A stretch of 64,000 nt of DNA. It comes from Marinobacter sp. LA51. Its GTDB lineage: Bacteria; Pseudomonadota; Gammaproteobacteria; Pseudomonadales; Oleiphilaceae. A program made the translations under genes and the position numbers. The stretch spans positions 2,666,001 to 2,730,000 of the forward strand of contig NZ_AP028070.1 of assembly GCF_030297175.1 (NCBI RefSeq). The letters run 5' to 3'. Of the stretch, positions 40,882 to 51,868 are shown one piece after another (the stretch's first letter is position 1; each line of letters opens with the position of its first letter). The notes below the pieces were generated by a model. It worked only from the letters and a program-made list of their open reading frames with translations. It searched no databases and was not told the DNA's origin.

Positions 40882-41919
40882 ATGATACAGCGAACCCCCA
40901 CCCGTATAGAAGCCCACCTTGTTGAGGACCGACGCAGCTGGCAGCAACTGCTCTCTGGGTCGATAACCTGCCCGGAGGAACTGCTGGCAAGGCTTGACCT
41001 TTCGCCCGAGCGCTGGCTCCGGGGTGCCCGGGTCGGGCACCAACTGTTCCCGGTGAGGGTTCCGGAGCCGTTCCTGGCGCGAATGCGTAAGGGCGACCCC
41101 GATGATCCCTTGCTGAGACAGGTCCTGCCGGTCAGCCAGGAGGCTCTGCGGGTGCCGGGGTTCGTTCGCGATCCCCTGGAAGAAGACGGCGCCATCCAGA
41201 CGACCGGCCTGATCCGCAAATACCGCAGCCGTGCCCTGCTGATGGTGACTGGTCAGTGTGCCGTCAATTGCCGCTACTGTTTCCGGCGCCACTTCCCGTA
41301 CGAGGATCAGCGCCTGAGCCCTCAGGACCGGCAGCACATAATAGAGACCCTGGCGGCGAGCCCGGAAATCAACGAAGTGATTCTCAGCGGCGGCGACCCC
41401 CTGGCGGTCAACGATAAGCTATTGGCCCAATGGGCACACGAACTAGGGGCTATTCCTCACCTCAAGCGCCTGCGCCTGCACACTCGGCTGCCGGTGGTGA
41501 TTCCCGAGCGCGTTTGCGAGCCGCTGCTTGCCTGGCTGAAAAATACGCGGCTCCAGGTGGTGATAGTTCTGCACATAAACCATCCGGCCGAGATTGATAC
41601 AGCCACTCGCACTGCACTGGAACAATTGCGCGACGCTGGCGTCACGCTGTTGAACCAGAGCGTTATCCTGCGCGGCGTCAACGACCACGCCGACGTTCTC
41701 GAGGCACTTAGTGAAGCCCTGTTTGACGCCGGAGTGCTGCCGTATTACCTGCACGCCTTTGATCCGGTTGAAGGCGCGCATCATTACGATGTGTCTGACG
41801 ACGAGGCTCGGGAACTGGTCCGGGATCTGCTAAGCCGACTACCGGGATTTCTGGTGCCGAAGCTGGTACGAGAGGTTCCAGGACGGGAAGGCAAGACGCC
41901 CCTCAATCTGTTTACGTGA
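40882..41919 (+). CDS. epmB: EF-P beta-lysylation protein EpmB (lysine 2,3-aminomutase)
   Basis: Radical-SAM, PLP enzyme that makes (R)-beta-lysine for EF-P. The cluster cysteines are Cys126, Cys130 and Cys133 (CAVNCRYC), followed by [15 protein letters not shown] is the glycine-rich SAM motif, and Lys338 in GREGKTPL should hold PLP. The 345-residue length matches EpmB rather than the longer clostridial KamA. Its AAGG ribosome site lies just before the ATG. Confidence 0.95.
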   Translation: MIQRTPTRIEAHLVEDRRSWQQLLSGSITCPEELLARLDLSPERWLRGARVGHQLFPVRVPEPFLARMRKGDPDDPLLRQVLPVSQEALRVPGFVRDPLEEDGAIQTTGLIRKYRSRALLMVTGQCAVNCRYCFRRHFPYEDQRLSPQDRQHIIETLAASPEINEVILSGGDPLAVNDKLLAQWAHELGAIPHLKRLRLHTRLPVVIPERVCEPLLAWLKNTRLQVVIVLHINHPAEIDTATRTALEQLRDAGVTLLNQSVILRGVNDHADVLEALSEALFDAGVLPYYLHAFDPVEGAHHYDVSDDEARELVRDLLSRLPGFLVPKLVREVPGREGKTPLNLFT

Positions 41920-42141
41920 TAGGATTCTCAAAAATACGCCCACAGGCGCTTGTCAAAGATTGTTAACTCGTTGCACGTTCGCTTTTTGTAACGGGCTTGC
42001 TATCTTAATGTTATGTAACGATTACCATAATAATATTATTCACGGCTTTTCCGTGACGCTGCGGGCGAGTAACACATTGGTCAAATGCCCACCGCTTCAC
42101 CTTAGGAACTCCACCGTGACTCTCAACAGTGGCGTGTACTC

Positions 42142-43947
42142 ATGGAAGGCATGAATCTGAAACCAGATCTTCGAGTCCCAGAACAGAAAACGGCCAGCCT
42201 GTCTTTTTGCGACACCACCCCAAAAGCATTTCGGGGGTGGGTCGATCAATTGCCTATGGCCAATATCGGCGAGGTTTCGCGCCAGCTTTACCATGCCATT
42301 ATTGAACTCAACCACCTGTTCACGCCCCCACAGCAGCGGCTGCAGTTTCTGGAGTTGATCCGGGACAAGATCCAGTTCGTGTGCAATGAGCTTTCCCGGC
42401 ATTATCTGGGCATGGCCGTTGCACTACCGGAAAAACAGCGCAAGATTGCTAACCTGTCCCAAGCGCTGCAGCTGCACCTGTCCGCAGGCTACAAGCTCTG
42501 CGTCCTGGAATTTCTCGACAACGGAGGCGTAGAGCGCCACCGCAAGCCCATCGTCATCTCAACGCATCGGGCCATTTCCGAGCTGGCAGCGACCATCGTT
42601 CGCTCTCACCAGCTGTATTGTCCAAGCCCTTCGAGAAGTTGGCTGGAGTGCCACCGGCTGTACCGGTTTGCCGTCAGGAGCAAGCTCGCAGACACCGAAG
42701 TTGAAGACAACAACCTACTGCACCGCCGCTCCAGCTCCATCGCCGATGCCTACAAACGGATACTGCTGCTCGGTAGTGCCCGCCCGAACCAGCTGCGCCA
42801 GCCAGAGCTGATGCAGGTCTACGAACTGTTCGAGGCCTGGAGCGATTACACCCGCTGCGCCCCCGATATCGGAGACGACAGCCTGTTTGTCATCAACATG
42901 GAGGGCGACAACCCTCCAATCTATCGTAGTCTGCTGGATCACAACCCTGGCGAAGACAGCTTTGATTTCGACACCCGGGACCTGTCGGCCATGGTCTCGG
43001 ACACCCTGAACGCCCGCCGCAACAAAACCAAAGGCGAGAATGCTCTGCATGTGCCCGCCAAAGTCAGCGACACCCTGCTGACTCACCTGAGCCAGGCCTT
43101 GGGCATTCTGGCCAAGCGAAACTTCAACCGGATTGCCAGTCAGGGCATGCTGGAAGTCTGTGTGGGCCTCACCGCCGCCCACTATTTTGTTGCTGGCGAA
43201 AAGACCTTTACCGAGTTTGTCAGTGGCAACGAAAACGGTCACCACAGCGAAGAGAACATGTTCATCCGCTCCGCCCAGCAAGGCAAAGACGCCTGGGCGG
43301 GAGCCCACGATGTCGCCCCCAGCGAAGACGCCAGGCACTCCGCGGACGCCCCCATTACCTTCCGCGGCAGCTATGGCACCGCTTCCAAGCACGTGGCTGA
43401 CAAAAACCGGCCAAACGCCCACCATGCCCTGCTGATCAACACCAGCCCGGGCGGCTATTGCGTGGCCTGGGAAAGCAATGTCCCCGCATCTCTACAAGCG
43501 GGTGAGGTTTTAGGTGTGCGCGAGCAAAGCTCCCACCCCTGGAGCATCGCGGTGGTTCGCTGGATTCGGCAAATCAAGCATCACGGAACCCAAATCGGAA
43601 TCGAACTGCTGGCGCCCAGCGCCTCGCCCTGCGGCGTAAAGCTGATCCAGAAGGTCGGCAACAGCAGCGAATACCTGCGCGGTTTGCTACTGCCTGAAAT
43701 CAGCGTGGTCAACCAATCGGCGACGCTGATTACCCCACGACTGCCGTTCCAGTCAGGCAGCCGTATTTCGCTGCTGCATGACGGCCGGGAAGACCAGGGT
43801 CAGCTCTCCAAGAAGGTGTCTTCAACCGGAAGCATCAGCCAGTTCGAGCTGAAACTTCACAACGCCTCAGTTCCGTCGGCAAGCGCCCCGGACACTCCCT
43901 CTGGCGCCAGTGAGGATGAATTCGATTCACTGTGGCCGTCGCTGTAG
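42142..43947 (+). CDS. fimW: FimW-like c-di-GMP effector with PilZ-like C-terminus
   Basis: 601-residue cytoplasmic protein with a long helical N-terminal region (about 1-420). A PilZ-like segment near residues 430-495 contains N-x-S-P-G-G-Y, the D/N-x-S-x2-G part of the c-di-GMP site; the usual R-x3-R is not obvious. It stands directly upstream of the FimX gene. In P. aeruginosa the gene at this position (PA4958, from memory) encodes FimW, which goes to the cell pole on surface contact and promotes pilus assembly. The identification leans on position and overall layout. A 191-base gap separates it from fimX. The start at 42142 lacks a strong ribosome site. Confidence 0.75.
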   Translation: MEGMNLKPDLRVPEQKTASLSFCDTTPKAFRGWVDQLPMANIGEVSRQLYHAIIELNHLFTPPQQRLQFLELIRDKIQFVCNELSRHYLGMAVALPEKQRKIANLSQALQLHLSAGYKLCVLEFLDNGGVERHRKPIVISTHRAISELAATIVRSHQLYCPSPSRSWLECHRLYRFAVRSKLADTEVEDNNLLHRRSSSIADAYKRILLLGSARPNQLRQPELMQVYELFEAWSDYTRCAPDIGDDSLFVINMEGDNPPIYRSLLDHNPGEDSFDFDTRDLSAMVSDTLNARRNKTKGENALHVPAKVSDTLLTHLSQALGILAKRNFNRIASQGMLEVCVGLTAAHYFVAGEKTFTEFVSGNENGHHSEENMFIRSAQQGKDAWAGAHDVAPSEDARHSADAPITFRGSYGTASKHVADKNRPNAHHALLINTSPGGYCVAWESNVPASLQAGEVLGVREQSSHPWSIAVVRWIRQIKHHGTQIGIELLAPSASPCGVKLIQKVGNSSEYLRGLLLPEISVVNQSATLITPRLPFQSGSRISLLHDGREDQGQLSKKVSSTGSISQFELKLHNASVPSASAPDTPSGASEDEFDSLWPSL

Positions 43948-44138
43948 ACGCTTAACACCGGGAACCCATTGGCCACAGGGTTGTTATTGGCGACTATCCG
44001 CTGCATCATTCAGCTTAGTGACAGCCCGGCCAGCCGGAGCAGGCGAACCATGCCGGAAGCAAGGCGGTGGTTATCCCTGTGCCCGATACAAAGACCTGGA
44101 CCGGCCTATCCCAACGTGCATCACGAGACGCCTTACGA

Positions 44139-46223
44139 ATGCAGAAAAAGAACGCGACCGTACACCTGCTAATCCTTGATCCCGACCAAAATGATGCCGA
44201 ATCGCTGGTCAGCCTGCTCCGAAACTCTGGCAAGGCCACGCGCGCGCACCGCATTACTTCGGAAGAGGATCTGGAGGAAACCCTGAAAGCCGGCAACTGG
44301 GACTTGTTGCTGGCCAGGGACCTGGAGCAGGAATTCAGTGCCGACGACGCTCTGGGAATGATTCGCCGGATGGATAAAGACATTCCATTCATCCTGTTGA
44401 CTGAGGAACAGAGCCGCGAGCGCACAGTTGCGGTGATGAAAGCGGGCGCGCAGGACACAGTTCAATTCGAGCACACCGACTTGCTGGTGCTGACGGTTAA
44501 TCGCGAACTTGCCGCCCTGGAAGATCGCCGCCGCCGGCGAGTTCTGGAGTCCCAACTGCGCGAAGCAGAACAGCGCTGCCAGCTGCTGCTGGAGAGTTCC
44601 AAGGACGCCATCGCCTACATCAATGACGGCATGCACATCTATGCCAACCAGTCATACATGGAATTCCTCGGCTACGACGACATTGACGACCTTATCTGCA
44701 TTCCGGTGCTCGACACCCTAACGTCGGAGAGCCAGGGCAAATACAAAGAGTTCATGAAGTCTTTTGTCGAAAAGGGCGAAGACGGCATGACCATGAACTG
44801 CACCGCGCGCCGCAGCGACGATCACGAGTTCAACGTGACCATGTCAGTGTCTGCCGCCACGTACGACGGCGAAGCCTGCACCCAGATCGTACTGCAGCCC
44901 GAGCACAGCGACGCCGAGTTGGAAGAGAAACTGCGCCAGATCAGTAGCCAGGATCTGATGACCGGCCTGTTCAACCGTCAATACCTGATGGACGCCCTGG
45001 CCGAAAACATTGGCGAGGCCGGCAAAAAGAACCAAACCGGCGCCCTTGCCTACGTCGCGCTCGACAACTTCATGAGCATGAAGGGTCAGGTCGGCATTGC
45101 CGGCGCCGATCTTCTGCTGAGCGACCTGGCCAGCCTGCTCAAACAGCAGGTGGATGAAGAGATCATCCTTGCCCGCCTGAGTGATGACGCCTTCTGCCTC
45201 ATGTGCCAGCCCTGTGACGAAAAGGCCATGGCCGAGCACGCCGAACGCGTTCGCAAGGCGGTCGAAGACCACTTGTTTGATATCAATGGCCGAACCGTAC
45301 AGTTCACGGTCAGTATCGGGGTTGCCGCCATCACCGAAAACTCCCCGAAGGCCGAGGAGCTGATGGCCAGAGCACATACCGCCTCCTCCGATGTGCGCAA
45401 ACAGGATGGCCACGAACAGGGTAACGGTGTTTTGGTCTACAACCCGACCGATTACGAAAGTCTTGAAGAAGGCAATTCGGTTGAAGCGATCATAAAAGCC
45501 CTGGAAGACAACCGCTTCAAGCTGCTGTTCCAGCCTATTATCAATTTGCGTGGCGAAGGCGAAGAGCACTACGAGGCGTTTGTCCGGATGCTCGACAAGG
45601 ATGAGGAAGAAGTCTCACCCTACGACTTCCTGCCGCCGAAGGGCCCTGCAGACACCGCCATCAAGATCGACCGCTGGGTTATCCTGCAGACCATCAAGCA
45701 GCTGGCCAGTCACCGGTCACGCGGGCACGACACCCGCCTGTTCCTGAACATCACGGCCGAAACCCTGCAGGACCAGACCTTCACAGCCTGGCTCAGTGTG
45801 GCCCTGAAGGCGGCACGCCTGCCCGGTGACTCCCTGGTATTCCAGATCCGGGAAGGCGATGCCAACAACTACATGAAACAGGCGAAAGAGTTCAGCAAGG
45901 CTGTGCACGAGTTGCACTGCAAGGTGTCCATTGGCCAGTTCGGTTGTGCGCTCAACCCGTTCAATACCCTGAAGCACATCGACACCGACTACGTGAAGAT
46001 CGATGGTTCGTTCACTGAGGAAATCCAGAAGAACGACACCGCTAAGGAACAGGTCAAGGAAATGGTCAAAACCCTGCAGAACAGCGGCAAGCTGACCATC
46101 ATCCCGCTGGTGGAGAACGCCGGTGTGCTGGCCACGCTCTGGCAAGCCGGCGTTAACTACATTCAGGGTTACTACCTGCAAGCGCCTGTGCCGGAGATGA
46201 ACTACGATTTCGGGGATCACTAA
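44139..46223 (+). CDS. fimX: FimX: REC-PAS-GGDEF-EAL c-di-GMP receptor
   Basis: 694 residues, close to P. aeruginosa FimX (691). A receiver-like domain (about 1-125) is followed by PAS (about 145-255), a degenerate GGDEF (LSDDAF at 347-352 in place of GGDEF) and a degenerate EAL domain (EAFVR at 479-483). The DDFG metal motif is replaced by GQFG, so catalysis is unlikely; c-di-GMP binding is expected as in FimX, where the EAL site is a receptor controlling type IV pili and twitching. The ATG at 44139 is chosen because it aligns with the FimX start. A strong terminator follows. Confidence 0.88.
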   Translation: MQKKNATVHLLILDPDQNDAESLVSLLRNSGKATRAHRITSEEDLEETLKAGNWDLLLARDLEQEFSADDALGMIRRMDKDIPFILLTEEQSRERTVAVMKAGAQDTVQFEHTDLLVLTVNRELAALEDRRRRRVLESQLREAEQRCQLLLESSKDAIAYINDGMHIYANQSYMEFLGYDDIDDLICIPVLDTLTSESQGKYKEFMKSFVEKGEDGMTMNCTARRSDDHEFNVTMSVSAATYDGEACTQIVLQPEHSDAELEEKLRQISSQDLMTGLFNRQYLMDALAENIGEAGKKNQTGALAYVALDNFMSMKGQVGIAGADLLLSDLASLLKQQVDEEIILARLSDDAFCLMCQPCDEKAMAEHAERVRKAVEDHLFDINGRTVQFTVSIGVAAITENSPKAEELMARAHTASSDVRKQDGHEQGNGVLVYNPTDYESLEEGNSVEAIIKALEDNRFKLLFQPIINLRGEGEEHYEAFVRMLDKDEEEVSPYDFLPPKGPADTAIKIDRWVILQTIKQLASHRSRGHDTRLFLNITAETLQDQTFTAWLSVALKAARLPGDSLVFQIREGDANNYMKQAKEFSKAVHELHCKVSIGQFGCALNPFNTLKHIDTDYVKIDGSFTEEIQKNDTAKEQVKEMVKTLQNSGKLTIIPLVENAGVLATLWQAGVNYIQGYYLQAPVPEMNYDFGDH

Positions 46224-46238
46224 CCCGGACGCAGACGG

Positions 46239-46273
46239 CAAAAAAAAGGCGCCCCAAGGGACGCCTTTTTTTA
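46239..46273. terminator. Bidirectional terminator between fimX and serB
   Basis: AAAAAAAGGCG...CGCCTTTTTTT with a CCC/GGG inner stem and long A and T runs on either side, between convergent genes. Confidence 0.9.
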
Positions 46274-46296
46274 TTTCCTGCAAACACTCAAACCGA

Positions 46297-47529
46297 TCAG
46301 AAACCGGCCCGCTCCAGCCCCTGATTGGTCTCGCTCTCACGGAAACCAATCAGATAGAGAATGGCGTCCAGCCCCAGCGTCGAGATCGAGTGCCGTGCCG
46401 ATTCCTTGACCAGCGGCTTGGCGCGGAATGCCACGCCCAGACCAGCCTGACTCAGCATCGGCAGGTCGTTGGCACCATCCCCCACGGCAATCACCTGTTC
46501 ACGGGCAATGTGCTCCTTCTCGGCTATCTCCAGCAGCAGCTCAGCCTTACGCTTGCCATCCACCACCTGGCCGGAGACCTGACCGGTGACTTTGCCGTCG
46601 ACAATTTCCAGCTCGTTGGCGTAGACGTAATCGATACCCAGCTTGGCTTGAAGATGGCGGGCAAAATAGGTAAACCCACCGGACAGGATCGCAGTTCGGT
46701 AACCCAGTGCTTTCAGGCTGCGGATTAGGTGCTCTGCGCCTTCGGTCATCCGCAGGCGGGCCGCAATACCCTCGAGCACGGACTCATCAAGCCCCTTCAA
46801 CAGCGCCAGGCGCTCCGCAAAACTCTGACTGAAGTCCAGCTCACCCTGCATTGCCCGCTCGGTGATCTCAGCGACCTGGTCACCGACGCCGGCTTCCCGG
46901 GCCAGCTCATCAATAACTTCGGCTTCAATCAGGGTGGAATCCATATCGAACACCACCAACCGACGATTCCGGCGGAAAATCGAGTCTTCCTGGAAGGCGA
47001 TGTCGACGTTCATTTCACCGGCAATGTGCAGGAAATCGGCCCGCAGTGCGTCCGGATCCGAGGGCGTTCCCCGCACCGAAAACTCCACGCAGGCGATGCG
47101 GTTCTCAGCAGTATTCAGCGAGGGCCGGGCCGACAAGCGGGAAATGTTATCAATGTTGAGACCATGACGAGCGGTGATGGCCGAAACCCGTGCAATCTGC
47201 TCGGCCTGGATGTCTCTGGCCAGCAGGGTGACGATGTAGCAGGCTCGATTTCGACCTTCCGCCCAGCTCTGGTACTCCTCGATGGTAATCGGTGCAAACC
47301 GCACCTGCAGGTCCAGGGCGTGCAGTCGGAACAGTAGATCGCGGATCACCGGCGAAGACTTGGAGGCGTCCGGTATCTCAATCAGGATGCCCCAGGTCAG
47401 GTGGTCATGAATCACCGCCTGGCCAATGTCGAGGATCCGGACATCGTACTGGCCCATGATTCCGGTAATTTCCGAGGTCAGGCCGGGCTTGTCCCGGCCG
47501 GAGACATTAATCAGTACCAGCTCACTCAC
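46297..47529 (-). CDS. serB: Phosphoserine phosphatase with N-terminal ACT domains
   Basis: Final step of serine synthesis. Two ACT-like regulatory domains (about 1-80 and 95-180) precede the HAD domain with D-x-D at Asp195 and Asp197 ([15 protein letters not shown]), SGGFTYFA (motif II) and [10 protein letters not shown] (motif III). The 410-residue length fits the long pseudomonad type; ACT domains suggest serine feedback. The GTG start overlaps the parC stop by 8 bases, so translation is coupled to parC. Confidence 0.95.
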   Translation of the reverse strand: MSELVLINVSGRDKPGLTSEITGIMGQYDVRILDIGQAVIHDHLTWGILIEIPDASKSSPVIRDLLFRLHALDLQVRFAPITIEEYQSWAEGRNRACYIVTLLARDIQAEQIARVSAITARHGLNIDNISRLSARPSLNTAENRIACVEFSVRGTPSDPDALRADFLHIAGEMNVDIAFQEDSIFRRNRRLVVFDMDSTLIEAEVIDELAREAGVGDQVAEITERAMQGELDFSQSFAERLALLKGLDESVLEGIAARLRMTEGAEHLIRSLKALGYRTAILSGGFTYFARHLQAKLGIDYVYANELEIVDGKVTGQVSGQVVDGKRKAELLLEIAEKEHIAREQVIAVGDGANDLPMLSQAGLGVAFRAKPLVKESARHSISTLGLDAILYLIGFRESETNQGLERAGF

Positions 47530-49816
47530 TCTCTGTGCTCTCCTCTTCCTGTGCCCGCGCGGCGGAAGGAATCACATCAATGCCGTCAACGCGCTGCAGG
47601 CCCCGGGGCAGCTTGTGCCCACGTCGGCCACGCTCGCCCAAGTAATGCTCAAGGTCGCTAAAGTGCAGGCCCATCTTGCGCTTGCCGGCACGAATCTCCA
47701 GCTGATCGTCTTCGGCAAACACCGCCACGGCGACCACATACTCTTCCCGATTCTGGACCCGGGCGGAGGGGATGCTGATGATCTTGTTACCCTTACCCTT
47801 GGCCAGCTCCGGCAATTCACTCAGGGGAAACACCAGCATTCGACCCTCATTGGACACTGCCCCGAGGTAGAGGGTCTTTTCTGTGCCCGGAATGGTGATC
47901 GGCGGCATGATCCGGGCACCCTTGGGCACACTGACCACCGCCTTGCCGTTACGATTCTTGCTGATCATGTCGTTCAGCGAGGTAACAAAGCCATAACCAC
48001 CGTCGGTTACCAGCAGGGCCTTGCGAGCGGAGTCGCCCATCAACAGGCCAGAGAAACTCGCCCCGGATGGGGGATTGATCCGACCAGTCAGCGGCTCGCC
48101 CTGCCCTCGCGCGGACGGAAAGCTGTGCGCCATAAGCGAGTAGGCACGGCCGGTGGAATCCAGGAATATTGCCTGCTGGTTGTTGCGACCTCGTGCCGCC
48201 AGGGCAAAGCTGTCACCGGCTTTATAGCTCAGGCCCTCAGGCTCAATGTCGTGGCCCTTCGCGGCTCGCACCCAGCCTTTCTCGGACAGCACCACGGTAA
48301 CCGGATCGCTGGACACCAGATCGATCTCACTGAAGGCACGGGCTTCCTCACGCTCCACAATCGGTGAGCGACGGTCATCGCCGTAGGTTTCGGCATCGGC
48401 CTGAATTTCGGCCTTGATCAGTTCACGCAGGCGGTCCTCAGAACCGAGGATCGTTTGAAGCTCATCACGCTCGGCCGCCAGCTCATCCTGCTCGCCCCGG
48501 ATTTTCATTTCCTCAAGCTTGGCCAAGTGGCGCAGTTTCAGCTCGAGAATTGCTTCAGCCTGATCCGCGGACAACCCGAACCGTTCCATCAGCACCGGCT
48601 TGGGCTTGTCCTCGGTACGGATAATTTCGATCACCTCATCGATGTTCAGGTAGGCAATCAGCAAACCTTCGAGCAGGTGCAGCCGGGCCAGCACTTTGTC
48701 CAGTCGGTGCTGCAGTCGGCGCGTCACGGTGGTTCGGCGGAACGCCAGCCATTCGGTCAGAATGGTGTGCAAGCCCTTAACGCCGGGACGGCCATCATTG
48801 CCGATGACGTTGATGTTAACCCGGTAGGTTTTCTCCAGATCGGTACTTGCGAATATGTGCGCCATCAAACCGTCGAGATCAACCCGGTTGGAACGCGGCA
48901 CGATCACCAGGCGGGTCGGATTTTCATGGTCTGACTCGTCGCGCAGGTCAGCAACCATCGGCAGCTTCTTAGCCTGCATCTGCTGGGCAATCTGTTCCAG
49001 AACGCGGGCGCCAGAAACCTGGTGCGGCAGGTCAGTAATAACAATTTCGCCGTTTTCGCGAATCCACCGTGCCCGCATGCGCAAAGAGCCGCGGCCAGTC
49101 TCGTACATCTGGCGGATGTCTTTGCGTGGGGTAATGATCTCGGCGTAGGTGGGAAAATCCGGGCCCTTGATGTGCTCACAAAGCTCATCAACCGTGGCCT
49201 CCGGGCTATCCAGAAGCCGTATACAGGCGGCACTCACCTCACGCACATTGTGGGGCGGGATGTCGGTCGCCATACCCACAGCGATGCCGGTGGTGCCATT
49301 CAGCAACACATGAGGCAAACGTGCCGGCAGAACCGAGGGCTCGTCCATGGTGCCGTCAAAATTCGGCACCCAGCCCACCGTGCCCTGGCCCAGCTCACCC
49401 AGCAGCACCTCGGCAAACGGCGCCAGGCGGGATTCGGTGTAACGCATTGCGGCAAAAGACTTGGGATCGTCTGGCGACCCCCAGTTGCCCTGACCATCCA
49501 CCAACGGGTAGCGGTAGGAGAACGGCTGCGCCATCAGCACCATGGCTTCGTAACAGGCGCTGTCACCGTGGGGATGGAACTTACCGAGCACATCACCGAC
49601 GGTTCGCGCGGATTTCTTGTACTTGGACGTGGACTTCAGTCCCAGTTCGGACATCGCGTATACGATGCGCCGCTGAACCGGCTTGAGACCGTCGCCCACG
49701 TTGGGCAAGGCCCGGTCAAGGATGACGTACATGGAGTAGTCGAGATAGGCCTTTTCCGTGTAGTCCCTGAGTGAAACCCGCTCAAAGCCTTCATCCGTAG
49801 TCTGGAACTCTGGCAT
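47522..49816 (-). CDS. parC: DNA topoisomerase IV subunit A
   Basis: Decatenates daughter chromosomes with ParE. The winged-helix breakage-reunion domain carries the catalytic Tyr126 in AMRYTESRL; the quinolone region [10 protein letters not shown] has Ser86 and Glu90, the sensitive-type residues. The C-terminal beta-propeller part is about 490-764, with an acidic end. The 764-residue length is normal. parE lies 5.5 kb away on the same strand rather than next to it. Confidence 0.97.
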   Translation of the reverse strand: MPEFQTTDEGFERVSLRDYTEKAYLDYSMYVILDRALPNVGDGLKPVQRRIVYAMSELGLKSTSKYKKSARTVGDVLGKFHPHGDSACYEAMVLMAQPFSYRYPLVDGQGNWGSPDDPKSFAAMRYTESRLAPFAEVLLGELGQGTVGWVPNFDGTMDEPSVLPARLPHVLLNGTTGIAVGMATDIPPHNVREVSAACIRLLDSPEATVDELCEHIKGPDFPTYAEIITPRKDIRQMYETGRGSLRMRARWIRENGEIVITDLPHQVSGARVLEQIAQQMQAKKLPMVADLRDESDHENPTRLVIVPRSNRVDLDGLMAHIFASTDLEKTYRVNINVIGNDGRPGVKGLHTILTEWLAFRRTTVTRRLQHRLDKVLARLHLLEGLLIAYLNIDEVIEIIRTEDKPKPVLMERFGLSADQAEAILELKLRHLAKLEEMKIRGEQDELAAERDELQTILGSEDRLRELIKAEIQADAETYGDDRRSPIVEREEARAFSEIDLVSSDPVTVVLSEKGWVRAAKGHDIEPEGLSYKAGDSFALAARGRNNQQAIFLDSTGRAYSLMAHSFPSARGQGEPLTGRINPPSGASFSGLLMGDSARKALLVTDGGYGFVTSLNDMISKNRNGKAVVSVPKGARIMPPITIPGTEKTLYLGAVSNEGRMLVFPLSELPELAKGKGNKIISIPSARVQNREEYVVAVAVFAEDDQLEIRAGKRKMGLHFSDLEHYLGERGRRGHKLPRGLQRVDGIDVIPSAARAQEEESTESE

Positions 49817-50042
49817 GGATGCCTCTTCTGCCTGTATTACCTGAAGTGAATGACGCCGATGATGCTACCCGTTGCACGCGAAATAATCACGGGCCGCGAC
49901 GTGAGGGCACATTATATGGACGCGCGCTCAGATACTCCAACTTCCAATAGCGGAAACCCCGCATGGAGACTCTGTAATGCCCACCGTATGCTCGCCGACA
50001 TCGGATAGAAGACCGTTTCACTTTCCTCACAAGCGGAACACT

Positions 50043-50276
50043 ATGAAACCCAACCTGAAAGCCTGCGGGCAAGCTATGGTCACGGCCATGGTGAATGCGC
50101 TATTGGCAGTGGCCCTGATGCTCCTGGTGGAGTTTACAATCAGCGGAACCTTCCAGATTCCCGAGCCGTATCTTTGGGCGGGTGTGCTGATCTGGCTGGT
50201 TATCTTTGCTGGTCAGTTCTGGCGGCAACGGCATCTGTGTCGATCAGACCAAACGTCTGGCCATTCCAAGGCGTGA
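50043..50276 (+). CDS. Small two-helix membrane protein, unknown function
   Basis: 77 residues with two hydrophobic segments (about 12-34 and 41-58) and a basic, polar C-terminus. The ATG at 50043 follows AGCGGA at a suitable distance; the frame is open to 49977 but without a membrane or signal feature in the extension. It resembles no family I can name. It lies between parC, divergent, and a terminator. Confidence 0.55.
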   Translation: MKPNLKACGQAMVTAMVNALLAVALMLLVEFTISGTFQIPEPYLWAGVLIWLVIFAGQFWRQRHLCRSDQTSGHSKA

Positions 50277-50346
50277 TGAGAAAGGCCCCTTGCGGGCATG
50301 AAATGCGGGAATGGTAAATCAATTCAGGCGGGGGATAGCCCGCTTA

Positions 50347-50391
50347 AAACGAGCCAGGGTCCGGCATTCATAGCCAAACCCTGGCTCTTTT
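50347..50391. terminator. Bidirectional terminator before the YceI gene end
   Basis: GAGCCAGGG (50351-50359) and CCCTGGCTC (50379-50387), with an inner GGC/GCC hairpin, and A-run and T-run flanks. It separates the small membrane-protein gene from the leftward cytochrome/YceI pair. Confidence 0.8.
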
Positions 50392-50440
50392 CCTCAGGTG
50401 CCTGTCAGCACTCGTCTCAGCACCCGTCAATCTTTCAGCT

Positions 50441-51022
50441 TTATTGGCGAATACCTTCCACAGAGATGATGATTTCCACCGTCTCTGAAGCCTCGCCAAG
50501 CTCCATTGGAATACCGAAGTCTTTCAGACGCAGTTCGGTTTCAGCTTCAAACCCCATGCGATAGCCGCCCCACGGATCTTCGCCGTGACCGATCAACTCA
50601 GCGTCCAGAGTCACCTCTTTGGTAACGCCACGCAAAGTCAGATCGCCGATAATATCGGCCTCTCCCTCGCCATCGACCACCACCTGCTTACTCTTGAAGC
50701 TGGCCTGCGGATACTCGTCTACGTACAGGAAATCCTCACTACGCAGGTGCTTGTCGCGCTCGGCGTTGTTCGAATCGACACTGGAGGTGTCGATGGTCAC
50801 ATTCACCGAGCTGTTAGCCGGATTCTCAGCATCGTAGACAAACTGGCCGTCGAAATCATTGAAACGGCCATACAACCAGCTGTAACCCAGGTGGGAAATC
50901 TTGAAGGTGACGAACTGGTGCGCACCCTTGTCGTCGAAGTCGTACGTAGCGCTGTGGCCATCGGCCTGGACGGCCCCGGCCATAGCCATGGAAACTGCAG
51001 ACGCGAGAAGTACCTTCTTCAT
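50441..51022 (-). CDS. YceI family periplasmic lipid-binding-like protein
   Basis: 193 residues. A signal peptide ending near MAGAVQADG is followed by a YceI lipocalin-like beta-barrel: [48 protein letters not shown] and [14 protein letters not shown] are family hallmarks. Members bind polyprenyl chains or respond to base or osmotic stress. The ATG at 51022 has a GGAG ribosome site. It follows a cytochrome b561 gene by 64 bases, a common pairing. Confidence 0.93.
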   Translation of the reverse strand: MKKVLLASAVSMAMAGAVQADGHSATYDFDDKGAHQFVTFKISHLGYSWLYGRFNDFDGQFVYDAENPANSSVNVTIDTSSVDSNNAERDKHLRSEDFLYVDEYPQASFKSKQVVVDGEGEADIIGDLTLRGVTKEVTLDAELIGHGEDPWGGYRMGFEAETELRLKDFGIPMELGEASETVEIIISVEGIRQ

Positions 51023-51086
51023 AGTTTTCTCCTTTTCATGAACCGTGCCCGAAATGGGCTGAGAAGCTTGTTGTGGGCGCACCCGG

Positions 51087-51632
51087 TTATCCGCCGAGCA
51101 TACGCCGGAGTGTGTTGTCTCGATCGATCAAATGGTGCTTCAGGGCGCCAGCTGCGTGCACTGCAGCCAAGGCCACGATTGCCCAGGTCGACCAGTAGTG
51201 CACCATGCCAGCAGTGTCTTCCAGGCCTTTAATCTGGCCGGTAACAGACGGAACCTCGAACCAGCCGAACACATCGATGGCAGAACCGTCGGCGGTAGAA
51301 ATCAGGTAACCGCTGACCATTGCCACAAACAACAGCAAGTAAAGCAGGCCGTGCGCAGCATGGGCACTGGCCACTTCCCAGCGTTTGTGACTGGGCAGAG
51401 GCTTGGGACCAGCATTACCCAGACGCCAAATCACGCGCACAAGCATCAGGCCGAACAACAGGATGCCTATGCTACGGTGGATGTCTGGCGCCTGTTTGTA
51501 CCAATCATCGTAGTAGGTCAGGTCCACCATCCAGTAACCGAGCGCAAACAGGCCGAATACAGCAACCGCCACCAGCCAGTGGATAGTCACCGCAACCAAC
51601 CCGTAACGCTCAGAAGAGTTTCTGATTTGCAT
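51087..51632 (-). CDS. Cytochrome b561
   Basis: 181-residue four-helix di-heme b-type cytochrome of the CybB family in the inner membrane, thought to pass electrons to or from quinone. His residues lie in the helices at [31 protein letters not shown] and [10 protein letters not shown]. The length and helix pattern are normal. It is upstream of the YceI gene, as in E. coli yceJ-yceI. Confidence 0.93.
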   Translation of the reverse strand: MQIRNSSERYGLVAVTIHWLVAVAVFGLFALGYWMVDLTYYDDWYKQAPDIHRSIGILLFGLMLVRVIWRLGNAGPKPLPSHKRWEVASAHAAHGLLYLLLFVAMVSGYLISTADGSAIDVFGWFEVPSVTGQIKGLEDTAGMVHYWSTWAIVALAAVHAAGALKHHLIDRDNTLRRMLGG

Positions 51633-51785
51633 CGTTTTGCCTGACCTCTATCCCTGTTTCCACAAACCTAACGCATTTTAGAAACGGCCTTCGACTAAAA
51701 CTATCGAAATGTTTTGCTAACCACCATCAGAAATTCTGACCATTTGCATGCATCTATGCCTTTGGTCGTATACGGGTTTTACGGA

Positions 51786-51813
51786 TTGTTCAAAAAGTCA
51801 CCTAAGTTAGACT
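51786..51813 (+). promoter_or_regulatory. Candidate promoter of the 15-codon ORF
   Basis: -35 TTGTTC (51786-51791) and -10 TAGACT (51808-51813), 16 bases apart. The expected start lies about 50 bases before the ATG. A CCCC-GTCACT-GGGG hairpin (51831-51844) follows in the leader. Moderate match only. Confidence 0.4.
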
Positions 51814-51868
51814 AAGCCCATAGTTGTTATCCCCGTCACTGGGGCTCATAGAAAGAGAGGACACGGAC

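Noticed and set aside
40837..41337. N-terminal extension of the efp frame
   Set aside because: It runs antisense through epmB; the ATG at 40836 with AGGTGA and the family start make the extension spurious.
41990..42060. AT-rich stretch with the palindrome AATAATATTATT before fimW
   Set aside because: It could be part of a promoter or protein-binding site, but no -35/-10 pair or known operator fits well enough to annotate.
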